Positions 52,080 through 60,520 of a DNA stretch of 64,000 bases are shown piece after piece. A model generated the notes under the pieces. It searched no databases. It saw only the letters and a list, made by a program, of their open reading frames with translations, and was not told the DNA's origin. Each line of letters opens with the position of its first letter. Positions within the stretch are counted from its first letter, which is position 1. Both the position numbers and the translations under genes were made by a program. The DNA comes from Oscillatoriophycideae cyanobacterium NC_groundwater_1537_Pr4_S-0.65um_50_18 (GTDB taxonomy: Bacteria > Cyanobacteriota > Cyanobacteriia > Elainellales > Elainellaceae): assembly GCA_016208305.1 (NCBI GenBank), contig JACQYI010000006.1:806001-870000 (forward strand), written 5' to 3'.

Positions 52080-52715
52080 ATGGCCAATCAAAAAGTCCTG
52101 ATTATCGATGACAGCAAAACCGTCCGTATGCAGGTAAAGGACATGCTGCCCAAAGGTAACTTTGAAGTCCTAGAAGCGGTAGACGGTGTAGAAGGGCTAG
52201 AAATTGTCAGCCAGGAAAATCTCAGCTTGATCTTAGTCGATTTCTTCATGCCACGAATGAATGGCTGGGAAGTCGTCCAGAAGCTACAAGATAACCCCAG
52301 GCTAAAGAGCATTCCGGTGGTGCTGATGTCTGGGCGTAGAGAAGATGTTGAAAAAGCCGTACCTGATCAGTTTGGCTATTTTGAATTTGTGGGCAAGCCC
52401 TTTGAGCAACCTGCCTTAGTGCAAGCTATCAAATCAGCGATGGCAAAAGCTCGGAGCCGCCAGCAAGCCCTTCAGAAGTCTGCTGCCGCCGCAGGCGCTT
52501 CATCCACTGCTTTATCTAACGATGCAGCCGCTACTAAAAATCTTCAGCCAATAGCAGTTTCTGCACCTGCGCCATCCGTCAACCCTGAGATTCTGGCGCT
52601 ACAGACTGAAGTCAAGGCACTCCGCAGTGAAAATATGCAGCTTAGAACCGACGTAGAGGGATTGAAGAAGCAGGTAGCACAAATCATGGCGTTCATTCGC
52701 CAAAAGATGAAGTAG
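52080..52715 (+). CDS. Response regulator receiver with C-terminal coiled coil
   Basis: The 211-residue protein has a complete receiver domain at residues 1-120: acidic pair IIDDSKTVRMQVKDML, phosphoacceptor Asp in LILVDFFMPRMNGWEV (about residue 54), Ser in VVLMSGRRED and Lys in FVGKPFEQ. An Ala/Ser-rich linker (about 130-170) leads to a coiled coil at the end, LQTEVKALRSENMQLRTDVEGLKKQVAQIM. No DNA-binding or enzyme output domain is present, so it probably acts by protein contacts, possibly oligomerising. No kinase is adjacent. Confidence 0.93.
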   Translation: MANQKVLIIDDSKTVRMQVKDMLPKGNFEVLEAVDGVEGLEIVSQENLSLILVDFFMPRMNGWEVVQKLQDNPRLKSIPVVLMSGRREDVEKAVPDQFGYFEFVGKPFEQPALVQAIKSAMAKARSRQQALQKSAAAAGASSTALSNDAAATKNLQPIAVSAPAPSVNPEILALQTEVKALRSENMQLRTDVEGLKKQVAQIMAFIRQKMK

Positions 52716-52751
52716 AGTCAATTTGCTCCACCAACCTGGGTGGCATTTAAG

Positions 52752-53072
52752 CTACTTATCCTCGGTTTCCAGTCCAGCCACGATAACAGCGCAGATGCCA
52801 AAAGCTGCAACCAGAGGCATGGGACAGTCTAAGAGATAGGTAGAAGCGATCGCCACAACACTGGCACCGATCGCCGCCCAACATCCAACTTTCTCATGAA
52901 TCGTCAAGCCATGCTCTTGTTTGATCATCTGGAGCGCTTGAGAAGGAATGGGCACAGGCATCACACCATTGGGTGGAAATGCCCAAAATTCATTGCGCCG
53001 CTCTACGAACGGTTCAGTCCAGCCATTCTCAAAGCACCAGTTTTCAATCCAAGTGAGGCAATAGTGATTCAT
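52752..53072 (-). CDS. Small membrane protein of unknown function
   Basis: A 106-residue protein with a soluble N-terminal half, MNHYCLTWIENWCFENGWTEPFVERRNEFWAFPPNGVMPVPIP, rich in Trp/Phe/Asn, followed by QALQMIKQEHGLTIHEKVG and two hydrophobic segments at the end, CWAAIGASVVAIASTYLL and MPLVAAFGICAVIVAG. The pattern suggests a protein with a cytosolic head and two C-terminal membrane helices. I recall similar small proteins in cyanobacteria but no function. It converges on the receiver gene with a 36-bp gap. Confidence 0.65.
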   Translation of the reverse strand: MNHYCLTWIENWCFENGWTEPFVERRNEFWAFPPNGVMPVPIPSQALQMIKQEHGLTIHEKVGCWAAIGASVVAIASTYLLDCPMPLVAAFGICAVIVAGLETEDK

Positions 53073-53487
53073 AAGGCAATCTTTTTAGATATTAATTATT
53101 AGCGACTCATTAAACGTAAAGACAAAAGAAGCATTCGAGGCTAGGTAGGATAATCCCTAAAACAGCCTTGTAACTCACCTATGCGAAGGGCAAAAAATCC
53201 GTATCTATACAGACTACCAGAGACCTCCCAGGGTCAGGTTTGAGAGAAATTAAAGTTTACGCAATAGCCAATTGAGTTTAAGTTGAGTAAAGCGCGATCG
53301 CTGACCGCTGACTATGGTTCTTGCCAAAACTGGCTTGCAGAGCGCGCCTGAATCCGGCATGATTTTCAGCATCCGTCTCTATTTAGCACTTTGCATTCAG
53401 TTGGGTTGGGGGCTATTTTTTTAGAAGCCTTGCAGAGCATCGTTGATTCTTTCTGGCATCTCGCTCTTTACAGTAGACAGTCTTGCT
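53073..53487. other. Gap without a gene
   Basis: A divergent 415-bp space between two small membrane-protein genes. It contains CCAGAGACCTCCCAGG and GAAACTTTAAT-like AT tracts and a HIP1 site at 53296, but no RNA gene or clear promoter. GCCAAAACTGGC at 53336-53347 is a small inverted repeat. Confidence 0.5.
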
Positions 53488-53832
53488 ATGAATAGCTTCG
53501 CTCGGAAGGATTTTTTCTTTTGTCTAGGAATTTGGTTAGCGATCGAAATTTTCTGCTTTGGACTACTGCCTCTGTTGCGCTTGGCAGAGCCTAACCCACC
53601 CATCGAAGTGTGGTTCAAAGCTAGCCTGATCGGCGGTATTGGAGGAGCTGCTTTAATTGCCTATGGCACGCACTTAGCCGCTTCTGCTATGGCAAAGGGC
53701 AAACCTCCAAGACGACCAATGAATTTGCTCATCTCGCTCTTGAGCTGGTTGGGTTTATTAGGAATTGCCTTTCCCTTGATGTTTGCCAGCGCTCAGGTTT
53801 TTGCTAAGTTGCTTACTTTAACAAAAATCTAA
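53488..53832 (+). CDS. Small integral membrane protein, unknown
   Basis: I chose the ATG at 53488, giving 114 residues that begin MNSFARKDFFFCLGIWLAIEIFCFGLLPLLRL; a longer frame from 53443 would add 15 less plausible residues. There are three hydrophobic segments: about residues 10-27, 43-64 (FKASLIGGIGGAALIAYGTHL) and 82-105 (LISLLSWLGLLGIAFPLMFAS). Short basic loops (MAKGKPPRRP) face the cytosol. No family is recognised. It converges on the TPR protein gene. Confidence 0.6.
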   Translation: MNSFARKDFFFCLGIWLAIEIFCFGLLPLLRLAEPNPPIEVWFKASLIGGIGGAALIAYGTHLAASAMAKGKPPRRPMNLLISLLSWLGLLGIAFPLMFASAQVFAKLLTLTKI

Positions 53833-53913
53833 GGTGGCAGCTTGCCTCTACCCCTCAGAATGGCAGATATCGCTAGAGTTCATAAGCGCTAGGACGGGGA
53901 TATTTTTGTGATT

Positions 53914-55188
53914 CTAAGGGGCTGGAGCGGCTGGAGCGGGGGTTTGTGGGGGCTGAGCCGGGGCAGGTTGAGCAGCCTGTTCGATTTGGGTTGTAAAATA
54001 AGCAACCTTGTAATTAAGCTGTTGGGCAATCTGAAGGGCTTGTCGAAAGGCAGCGATCGCCTGGTTCATATTGCCCGTGGCACGGTAGATTTGCCCCATC
54101 TGATCATAGGTATTGAGCCTGCCTAGCATGTTGTAGGACTGTTGCTGCACATCTAGCAGGAGCTGATAGACCACGATCGCATCCTCTGGACGATTTAAGG
54201 AGCGATAGAGAGCGGCCAGTCGCTCTAAAGCATCACTGGCCTGAGCATATTGTTGAACCGATCGCGCCGTAGCAAAAGCCTCCTGATAGCTGGGAGCCGC
54301 TAGATCGGGTCGTCCCATAGCGACATAGCTATCCCCCATGTCAATTTTGAGGAGCGGAATGGGCAAAAAGTTCTGCTGCTGTTTGTAGAGGTCAACGAGC
54401 TGCTGCTGCATAGCAACCGCTTGGGTTGGCTGACTATTTTGCTGATAGATATAAGCTAACTGCTTGAGATAGAGTTCTTCATTCGGACGATTGCCTTGCT
54501 CGCGAGCCATGACCAAGAGCTGTTCGTAGGCGGCGGCTGCATTAGGGTAGTCAAAGTAGGCAAGCTGCATTTCTGCCAGAGCCGTAAGAATTTGCTGCTC
54601 TAGCGCTTTTTTTTGCTGTTGGCGAGCCTCGATGAGGAGCTGATCGTATAGCGCTACGGCAGGAGTCCGAGCGCGCATGGTCTGGTACGCCTGAGCAATT
54701 TTGAGTAGGAGGTCATAGTCCACAGGAGTTTGAGCCTGTACCTGCTGCTGAATTTCTTGTAGCCGTGCCGTAATCACACGTACCTCTGTGGTTTCGCTTT
54801 GCCGCCATGCCACGTCACCCACGCGGCTGAGGGCTTTGACCTCTTCAGCCGTCCCCAAAAAACGCCGCAGCCTTAGCTCTCGGTTCCAAATGAGCAATGC
54901 ACCCGGCAGATCTCCAGATTCGAGCTTGGCCAAACCCTGACGCTGCAATTCATCTAGAGCTGTTGTCAAAACCGCCTTTTCTGGGTCGCTGAGCGGCCGA
55001 TCGACTACCATTTCGGGCAGCAGTGGATCAGGTTCAGTAATCTCTAGGGGGCTGGGCGGCAGCGCATCAGAGGGTTCCTCTGCGAGTGCAGGCAAACCGC
55101 AGCAGAGAAGGGCGATCGCCACCACGACGGCTCTGCAACCCCTGCCCCAATTACCCTGATGAATCGATCGCCCCACTTGAAAACTCAT
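53914..55188 (-). CDS. Exported TPR-repeat protein
   Basis: A 424-residue protein starting at ATG 55188 (an in-frame TTG at 55203 would add five residues). A signal peptide, AVVVAIALLCCGLPALA, ends near residue 36. A Pro/Glu-rich segment then leads to about eight tetratricopeptide-like helix pairs, for example AKLESGDLPGALLIWNREL, AALYDQLLIEARQQQKKALE, AGNMNQAIAAFRQALQIAQQLN, and repeats with AYQEAFATARSV. The last 20 residues are Pro/Ala-rich. It probably works in the periplasm as a protein scaffold. No partner is adjacent. Confidence 0.85.
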   Translation of the reverse strand: MSFQVGRSIHQGNWGRGCRAVVVAIALLCCGLPALAEEPSDALPPSPLEITEPDPLLPEMVVDRPLSDPEKAVLTTALDELQRQGLAKLESGDLPGALLIWNRELRLRRFLGTAEEVKALSRVGDVAWRQSETTEVRVITARLQEIQQQVQAQTPVDYDLLLKIAQAYQTMRARTPAVALYDQLLIEARQQQKKALEQQILTALAEMQLAYFDYPNAAAAYEQLLVMAREQGNRPNEELYLKQLAYIYQQNSQPTQAVAMQQQLVDLYKQQQNFLPIPLLKIDMGDSYVAMGRPDLAAPSYQEAFATARSVQQYAQASDALERLAALYRSLNRPEDAIVVYQLLLDVQQQSYNMLGRLNTYDQMGQIYRATGNMNQAIAAFRQALQIAQQLNYKVAYFTTQIEQAAQPAPAQPPQTPAPAAPAP

Positions 55189-55405
55189 AGACCCGACATC
55201 CAAAGCGATAGAATTTAGCTGTTTTATATTTTCGCCAATTTCAATCCAGTTTCAGGGCATTTAGAAAAGTCTTAACGTGAAATAGTTTTAATGTGAAATA
55301 GGCGTTTGTGGGTCAGCCTAAGTCGATTATCCTAAAGTAGGGTCGATCCTGCCCACAGGATGCTTTTATGAAAGGTCAAGAAATACCAGCAAGGGTGAAC
55401 AAAGC

Positions 55406-56692
55406 GTGAGAGTTTTGGTGGTTGGAAGCGGCGGACGAGAACACGCCCTTGTATGGAAGCTTTTGCAATCGCCGCGCATCCAGGAGGTTTTCTGTATTCC
55501 TGGCAATGGAGGCACGGCACAGCTCGATCGCTGTCGCAACATTGCTATGGGCGTTAGCGACTTCGAAGGCATTGCTCGTCTAGCGCTGGTTAACAATATT
55601 GGTTTGATTGTGGTTGGGCCAGAGGTTCCCTTAGCAGAAGGTATTACAGACTACTTGCAGCAGCAGCAGCTCATGGTGTTTGGCCCAACTCAGGCCGGTG
55701 CACAAGTTGAGTCCAGTAAGGCTTGGGCAAAAGCGTTGATGCAGGAAGCCAAGATTCCAACAGCCAAGGCAGCCGCGTTTACAGATGTTGACTTAGCCAT
55801 TGCCTATGTCAAAGCTCAAGGTGCACCGATCGTCATTAAGGCAGATGGTTTAGCAGCCGGGAAAGGCGTAACGGTGGCAACAACGGTAGAGGAGGCGATC
55901 GCGGCCTTAGAAGCTAGCTTTGGCGGCCTCTTTGGAGCAGCAGGGCAGCAGGTAGTGATTGAAGAATATTTGGAAGGCCAGGAAGTCTCGATCCTAGCGG
56001 TCACTGATGGCTTAACGATCCGTCCACTGCTGCCAGCCCAAGATCACAAACAAATTGGCGAAGGGGATACCGGAAGCAATACGGGCGGTATGGGAGCCTA
56101 TGCGCCTACCCCGATTGTATCTTCAGCGCTAATGGAGCAGATTCAAGTCGAGATTTTGGAGCCTGCGATCGCCACTCTGCGCGCCCGAGGCATTGACTAT
56201 CGCGGTGTTCTCTATGCTGGACTCATGATTACCCCCCAGGGAGAGCCAAAGGTGATTGAGTTTAATAGCCGCTTTGGCGATCCCGAAACCCAAGTCATTC
56301 TGCCACTTTTGGAAACTCCCTTAGAAGAAGTGCTGCTGGCCTGCACGCAGCAGCGGTTAGAAGAGTTGGCACCCCTGGCTTGGAAAGCCGAAGCCGCCGC
56401 CTGTGTCGTCATCGCGTCGGGTGGCTATCCAGAAGCCTACAAAAAGGGGCATCCCATTCAGGGCATTGACCAAGCAGAGGCGACCGGGGCGATCGTCTTC
56501 CATGCCGGAACGAAGCTCAAGCAAGAGCAGCTCGTGAGTGACGGCGGACGTGTGCTAGCAGTAACAGCGCTCGGCAGCACCTTTGAGGCAGCGATCGCCC
56601 ATGCTTACAAAGCAGTAGAACGCATCCAGTTTGCAGATTTGTACTACCGTAAAGACATTGGTCATCGGGTTTTAGGCAGTGAAGCCAGTTAA
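55406..56692 (+). CDS. purD: Phosphoribosylamine-glycine ligase (GARS)
   Basis: Second step of purine synthesis: phosphoribosylamine + glycine + ATP to GAR. The 428-residue protein starts at GTG 55406 (VRVLVVGSGGREHALVWKL). The ATP-grasp domain contains VIKADGLAAGKGVTVATT and EEYLEGQEVSILAVTDG, then the metal- and substrate-binding DGPNTGGMGA-like DTGSNTGGMGAYAPTP and FNSRFGDPETQVILPLL. FHAGTK and GRVLAVTALG close it. All family blocks are intact. The nblS gene follows 55 bp downstream on the same strand. Confidence 0.97.
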   Translation: MRVLVVGSGGREHALVWKLLQSPRIQEVFCIPGNGGTAQLDRCRNIAMGVSDFEGIARLALVNNIGLIVVGPEVPLAEGITDYLQQQQLMVFGPTQAGAQVESSKAWAKALMQEAKIPTAKAAAFTDVDLAIAYVKAQGAPIVIKADGLAAGKGVTVATTVEEAIAALEASFGGLFGAAGQQVVIEEYLEGQEVSILAVTDGLTIRPLLPAQDHKQIGEGDTGSNTGGMGAYAPTPIVSSALMEQIQVEILEPAIATLRARGIDYRGVLYAGLMITPQGEPKVIEFNSRFGDPETQVILPLLETPLEEVLLACTQQRLEELAPLAWKAEAAACVVIASGGYPEAYKKGHPIQGIDQAEATGAIVFHAGTKLKQEQLVSDGGRVLAVTALGSTFEAAIAHAYKAVERIQFADLYYRKDIGHRVLGSEAS

Positions 56693-56747
56693 AGAGGTAA
56701 AGTATTTTTAAGTGACGTTAAATTAAGAAAAGTTAAAGTAAGCAACT

Positions 56748-58730
56748 TTGTTAGCCCTGCTGCTCAAAATTCGAGAAACGATCGCCCGTTGGTGGTCAGA
56801 CTTTACCCTCCAGACTCGCCTGATGGCAGCGGCAACCTTAGTCGTTTCGCTGCTGATGAGCGGCCTGACTTTTTGGGCTGTCAATACCATCCAGCAAGAT
56901 GCCCGCCTCAATGACACCCGTTTTGGGCGCGATCTAGGGCTTTTGCTTGCTGCTAACGTGGCTCCCTTAGTCAGCGAGAGCAACCGTACAGAGCTGGCTC
57001 GTTTTTCCCACAGCTTCTACGGCAGCACCTCCAGCGTTCGCTACATGATCTACGCCGACGAAGACGGTGAGATCTTTTTTGGCATCCCCTATTCAGAGTC
57101 TGAGGTTCAAAATTCTCTGACTATCCGTCGCCGGATTCAGCTACCTGAAAACTATGCCGAAAACGCCAATGAACCCATGGTGCGGCAACATATCACGCCC
57201 GATGGCGAGGTGACTGACGTATTTGTGCCGCTCAATCATGACGGCAGATATTTGGGGGTGATGGCGATCGGCATCAATCCCAACCCAACGGTAGTTGCCT
57301 CTTCTCACCTGACTCGCGATGTGACGATCGCCGTATTCATCTCTATTTGGGTCATGGTGATTCTAGGAGCTGTATTTAATGCGCTTATTATTACCAAACC
57401 CATTAAGGAGCTGCTGCTGGGAGTAAAAAATATTGCAGCCGGAAACTTCAGGCAGCGGGTCGATCTGCCAGTCCGAGGCGAGTTGGGAGAACTTATTCTC
57501 AACTTTAACGAAATGGCTGAGCGGCTAGAGAGCTACGACGAGCAAAATATTGATGAGCTGACTGCCGAAAAGGCCAAGCTAGAAACCTTGGTTTCAACGA
57601 TCGCCGATGGGGCAGTTTTGTTGGATACCGACATGAACGTGATCCTCACCAACCCGACCGCTCAGCGAATTTTTGGCTGGGAAAGCCCAGAGGAGATCAT
57701 TGGCAAAAATGTGCTGTATCACTTGACCGATGCTGTCAAGGTAGAATTGACCCGCCCCCTTTACCAGTTAGCCTCTGGCAATGCCTCAGACGAACTCAAG
57801 GATGGCGCAGAATACCGGATTACTATTCCTGAACCGATTAATCGCACGGTGCGAATTTTACTCAACACCGTTTTCGATCAGTATCGCGAGAATATTCGCG
57901 GCATCGCTATTACGGTGCAGGACATTACCCGCGAAGTTGAGCTAAACGAAGCTAAGAGCCAGTTCATTAGCAATGTCTCTCATGAGCTACGCACGCCTTT
58001 ATTCAACATCAAGTCGTTTATTGAAACGCTGCATGAATACGGCGAAGATCTGACAGAAGTTGAAAAACGCGAGTTTTTGGAAACAGCCAACCGCGAAACC
58101 GATCGCCTCACCCGTTTAGTCAACGATGTTCTCGATTTGTCCAAGCTAGAGTCGCATCGTCGCTATAATCTTGAGCCTGTTGAAATTACTCAACCGATCG
58201 AGCAAACCTTGCGCACCCATCGCCTCAACGCCAAAGATAAAGGGATTGAGCTATTGCAAGAGGTTCAGCCCGACCTACCTTCTGTGTTGGGCAACTATGA
58301 TCTGCTGCTGCAAGTGTTCTCAAACTTGGTTGGAAATGGGCTAAAGTTCACGCAGTCGGGCGGCTCTGTGATTATTCGAGCCTATGTTTTGGAAGCAGAA
58401 AGCGGCCATCATCTTCAGCCCACCCATGTCCGAATTGAGGTAGCTGATACGGGAATTGGTATTGACCCAGAGGATCAGCAGGCTATTTTCGATCGCTTCT
58501 TCCGAGTTGAGAACCGGGTACATACCCTTGAGGGCACCGGATTAGGGCTGTCGATCGTGCGCAACATTATCGAGAAGCACCATAGCCAAGTGCATTTGGT
58601 TAGCGAAGTGGGAGTAGGCACTACCTTCTGGTTTGACTTAGCGATTTACAAAGAAGGCGGATCTGGGTTTGATGAATTGCCGATCGCAGAAGCCATTGCC
58701 TCAGCAAAATCGACTAGCACCAGTTCTTAA
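56748..58730 (+). CDS. nblS: Sensor histidine kinase NblS (Hik33/DspA type)
   Basis: The conserved cyanobacterial sensor for high light, nutrient and cold stress, membrane-bound, normally signalling to RpaB. The 660 residues match Hik33/NblS. Domains: first membrane helix (about 26-46), an extracytoplasmic sensor domain with SSVRYMIYADEDGEIFFGIPYSE, second membrane helix (about 188-208), HAMP (KPIKELLLGVKNIAAGNFRQRVDL), a PAS domain (ADGAVLLDTDMNVILTNPTA), and the kinase core with H-box SNVSHELRTPLFN (His412), N-box LVGNGLKFT, G1 VADTGIGI and G2 GTGLGLSIV. It starts at TTG. It lies downstream of purD, an order that I recall from other cyanobacteria. Confidence 0.92.
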   Translation: MLALLLKIRETIARWWSDFTLQTRLMAAATLVVSLLMSGLTFWAVNTIQQDARLNDTRFGRDLGLLLAANVAPLVSESNRTELARFSHSFYGSTSSVRYMIYADEDGEIFFGIPYSESEVQNSLTIRRRIQLPENYAENANEPMVRQHITPDGEVTDVFVPLNHDGRYLGVMAIGINPNPTVVASSHLTRDVTIAVFISIWVMVILGAVFNALIITKPIKELLLGVKNIAAGNFRQRVDLPVRGELGELILNFNEMAERLESYDEQNIDELTAEKAKLETLVSTIADGAVLLDTDMNVILTNPTAQRIFGWESPEEIIGKNVLYHLTDAVKVELTRPLYQLASGNASDELKDGAEYRITIPEPINRTVRILLNTVFDQYRENIRGIAITVQDITREVELNEAKSQFISNVSHELRTPLFNIKSFIETLHEYGEDLTEVEKREFLETANRETDRLTRLVNDVLDLSKLESHRRYNLEPVEITQPIEQTLRTHRLNAKDKGIELLQEVQPDLPSVLGNYDLLLQVFSNLVGNGLKFTQSGGSVIIRAYVLEAESGHHLQPTHVRIEVADTGIGIDPEDQQAIFDRFFRVENRVHTLEGTGLGLSIVRNIIEKHHSQVHLVSEVGVGTTFWFDLAIYKEGGSGFDELPIAEAIASAKSTSTSS

Positions 58731-58780
58731 AGTGCTCAGCAGGATTGCTAACAGAAGATTTTCAAAGGCTGTTCGCTCAA

Positions 58781-59248
58781 TTACGTAATGCTGCCTGTCT
58801 CGCTGCCGTTGAATAGCTCAAAAATTTGTCGACAAAAAAGTTTTAGTTTTTCCTGCACCTCGTGTGTAGGCTCTGTAGAGCCGACAAACTGCCAGTCCTT
58901 GATGGTGGACAGTCGCCATTGCTCGCCCAGATGGGTAAACCCCGCTGCCTCTAGCCCGATTGCTCGGCGAGATTCTTCTAGAGCGTTACTGTAGAAGCGG
59001 ATTTGCACCAAAATACTGCGGCTTTGAATCGAGCGACTCCAGCCAGGGAAATGAAAGCCAATATCGATAGAGTCAGGATCAATATGTTCTTTCGTATCAG
59101 GGTCGTTTGCCCAAGGTTTTAGGTCTGCCTTAGCATCGGCAAACTGCGCCTTAAACAGAGTCACGACAGCCGCAATTTTAGTTGCTAGCTCTAGACCGAT
59201 CGCTTGCTCTGCTGCATTCACTCCAGTTACTCCTTCATCTTTTGTCAC
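58781..59248 (-). CDS. Cytosolic protein of unknown function
   Basis: A 155-residue protein starting at GTG 59248. It has no signal peptide or membrane helix. The first half, AAEQAIGLELATKIAAVVTLFKAQFADAKADLKPWA, is helical, followed by DIGFHFPGWSRSIQSRSILVQIRFYSNALEESRRAIGLEAAGF and HLGEQWRLSTIKDWQFVG, with alternating hydrophobic strands. It ends EVQEKLKLFCRQIFELFNGS. Nothing here resembles a known catalytic motif. It is convergent with nblS. The family is unknown to me. Confidence 0.6.
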   Translation of the reverse strand: MTKDEGVTGVNAAEQAIGLELATKIAAVVTLFKAQFADAKADLKPWANDPDTKEHIDPDSIDIGFHFPGWSRSIQSRSILVQIRFYSNALEESRRAIGLEAAGFTHLGEQWRLSTIKDWQFVGSTEPTHEVQEKLKLFCRQIFELFNGSETGSIT

Positions 59249-59508
59249 ATTATGGGTGGATCACAGCAGGAATGGGCAGTACCGACTGATACGATTCAGA
59301 CAAGTCCTGGACTATCAAGAAATTGCGAAAGAGTCAAGTAGGAGAAACCCCTTCTCTCAAGCATCGATCTCGAAAGAGACTATTCTAGAAGCCCTACAGA
59401 ATCATAAAGAATTATTAATTTGAGGAATTTTGCAAAAAGATCGCGAAAATTACCGAGAGAGAATGGAAAAGGCTAAGCCAGAATAATAGCGAATCTTTAT
59501 TCAAAGTT

Positions 59509-59994
59509 ATGTCTTCCAATTCAGCCTCTCATCAAAGAGCCGATGACTCATTTGAGCAAATTGTGACTCGAATTTCACCCGATGCCAGAGCCACTTTTAC
59601 AGCCGAACAGCTCAATTCACTGAAGTTGGCCTTTCGTCAGGTGAATTGGAAAAATCATCACCTCATTGACATTCGCTTCTCCATTCCGGTCTTTCATCGC
59701 AGTCTGTATGTAGTTTTTCTAGCAGGTCGAGATCGTCGCTCAGCGCAGAGGCGGCAGGGTAAACCCATCGATAGCCGCAAAGCGCTAACCAGGCTAGCAG
59801 CCTTTGTTCTGCTAATGATAGGAAGCCTAGGAGTCATCTACCAGGTGGTTCAGTTCACGCTTGCCGCATCTCAACGTGACAATGTCCACCCCACTGCAAT
59901 TCCTTGGTTAGAAACTCAAGCCGCCTGTGAGCACACGGGAAGACTGTGGGAAGAGGGCACATGCTGGGACAGGGTACAAAGTCCAGATTTCTGA
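59509..59994 (+). CDS. Membrane-anchored protein of unknown function
   Basis: A 161-residue protein with a soluble N-terminal part (residues 1 to about 90, DDSFEQIVTRISPDARATFTAEQLNSLKLAFRQVNW) and HHLIDIRFSIPVFHRSLYVVFLAGRDRRSAQRR, then a membrane helix LAAFVLLMIGSLGVIYQVVQFTL at about residues 103-125. A short tail contains ACEHTGRLWEEGTCWD, whose two Cys are spaced to form a disulfide outside the cytosol. No family is recognised. The 3' gap holds a hairpin at 60133-60163. Confidence 0.65.
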   Translation: MSSNSASHQRADDSFEQIVTRISPDARATFTAEQLNSLKLAFRQVNWKNHHLIDIRFSIPVFHRSLYVVFLAGRDRRSAQRRQGKPIDSRKALTRLAAFVLLMIGSLGVIYQVVQFTLAASQRDNVHPTAIPWLETQAACEHTGRLWEEGTCWDRVQSPDF

Positions 59995-60520
59995 ATATTA
60001 TGCGGGTCTACTTGTGTATCAGATATATCTGAATCTACTTGTTGCTTAGGATGGCAAATTCAGAGGATGGCAGATTCAGAGAATCTCTCCAGCTAACTCA
60101 TCCACAATTCTGATAAAAGTGCAAATTGAAACGCGCCTAAACTTTCTTGAAGAAAATAGGCGCATTTGTCTATGAGCCTTAATATCTAGCTTCAGCCCAT
60201 GAGTGAAAATGGCTCTCCCCCCAGCAAAAGAGAGCACACTTCTCGTGCCGAGAATTCTGAGAACACTGTTACAAAGCTATATTAATAGCCCTTATTTTTC
60301 TAAGGATGCGTTAGCGTTAATCTATCCTTATTCAGGTACCAATTGGGATGGATCAATAGTCCGTCCTGGATTGGATACAAGCTAGGGGCAGGGTTGCAGT
60401 CTGGCTTTTGCCGCTACAGAGCTAAAGGCTGCGATCGCAATCTCAGAAAAATCTTAGATAGATCTCAGATTGAGCCTCGCATCAAACTTTTAGTTGCCGT
60501 CCGTTGTCAGGAGCAGATTC
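59995..60520. other. Gap before ppsA with palindromes
   Basis: This 526-bp space between the unknown membrane gene and ppsA shows a 14-bp palindrome TCAGATATATCTGA (60019-60032) set between two copies of TCTACTTGT (60007-60015, 60034-60042), then a hairpin with arms GCGCCTA (60133-60139) and TAGGCGC (60157-60163). No RNA gene is recognised. The start of ppsA, ATG 60521, has AGGAG at 60509-60513. Confidence 0.6.
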
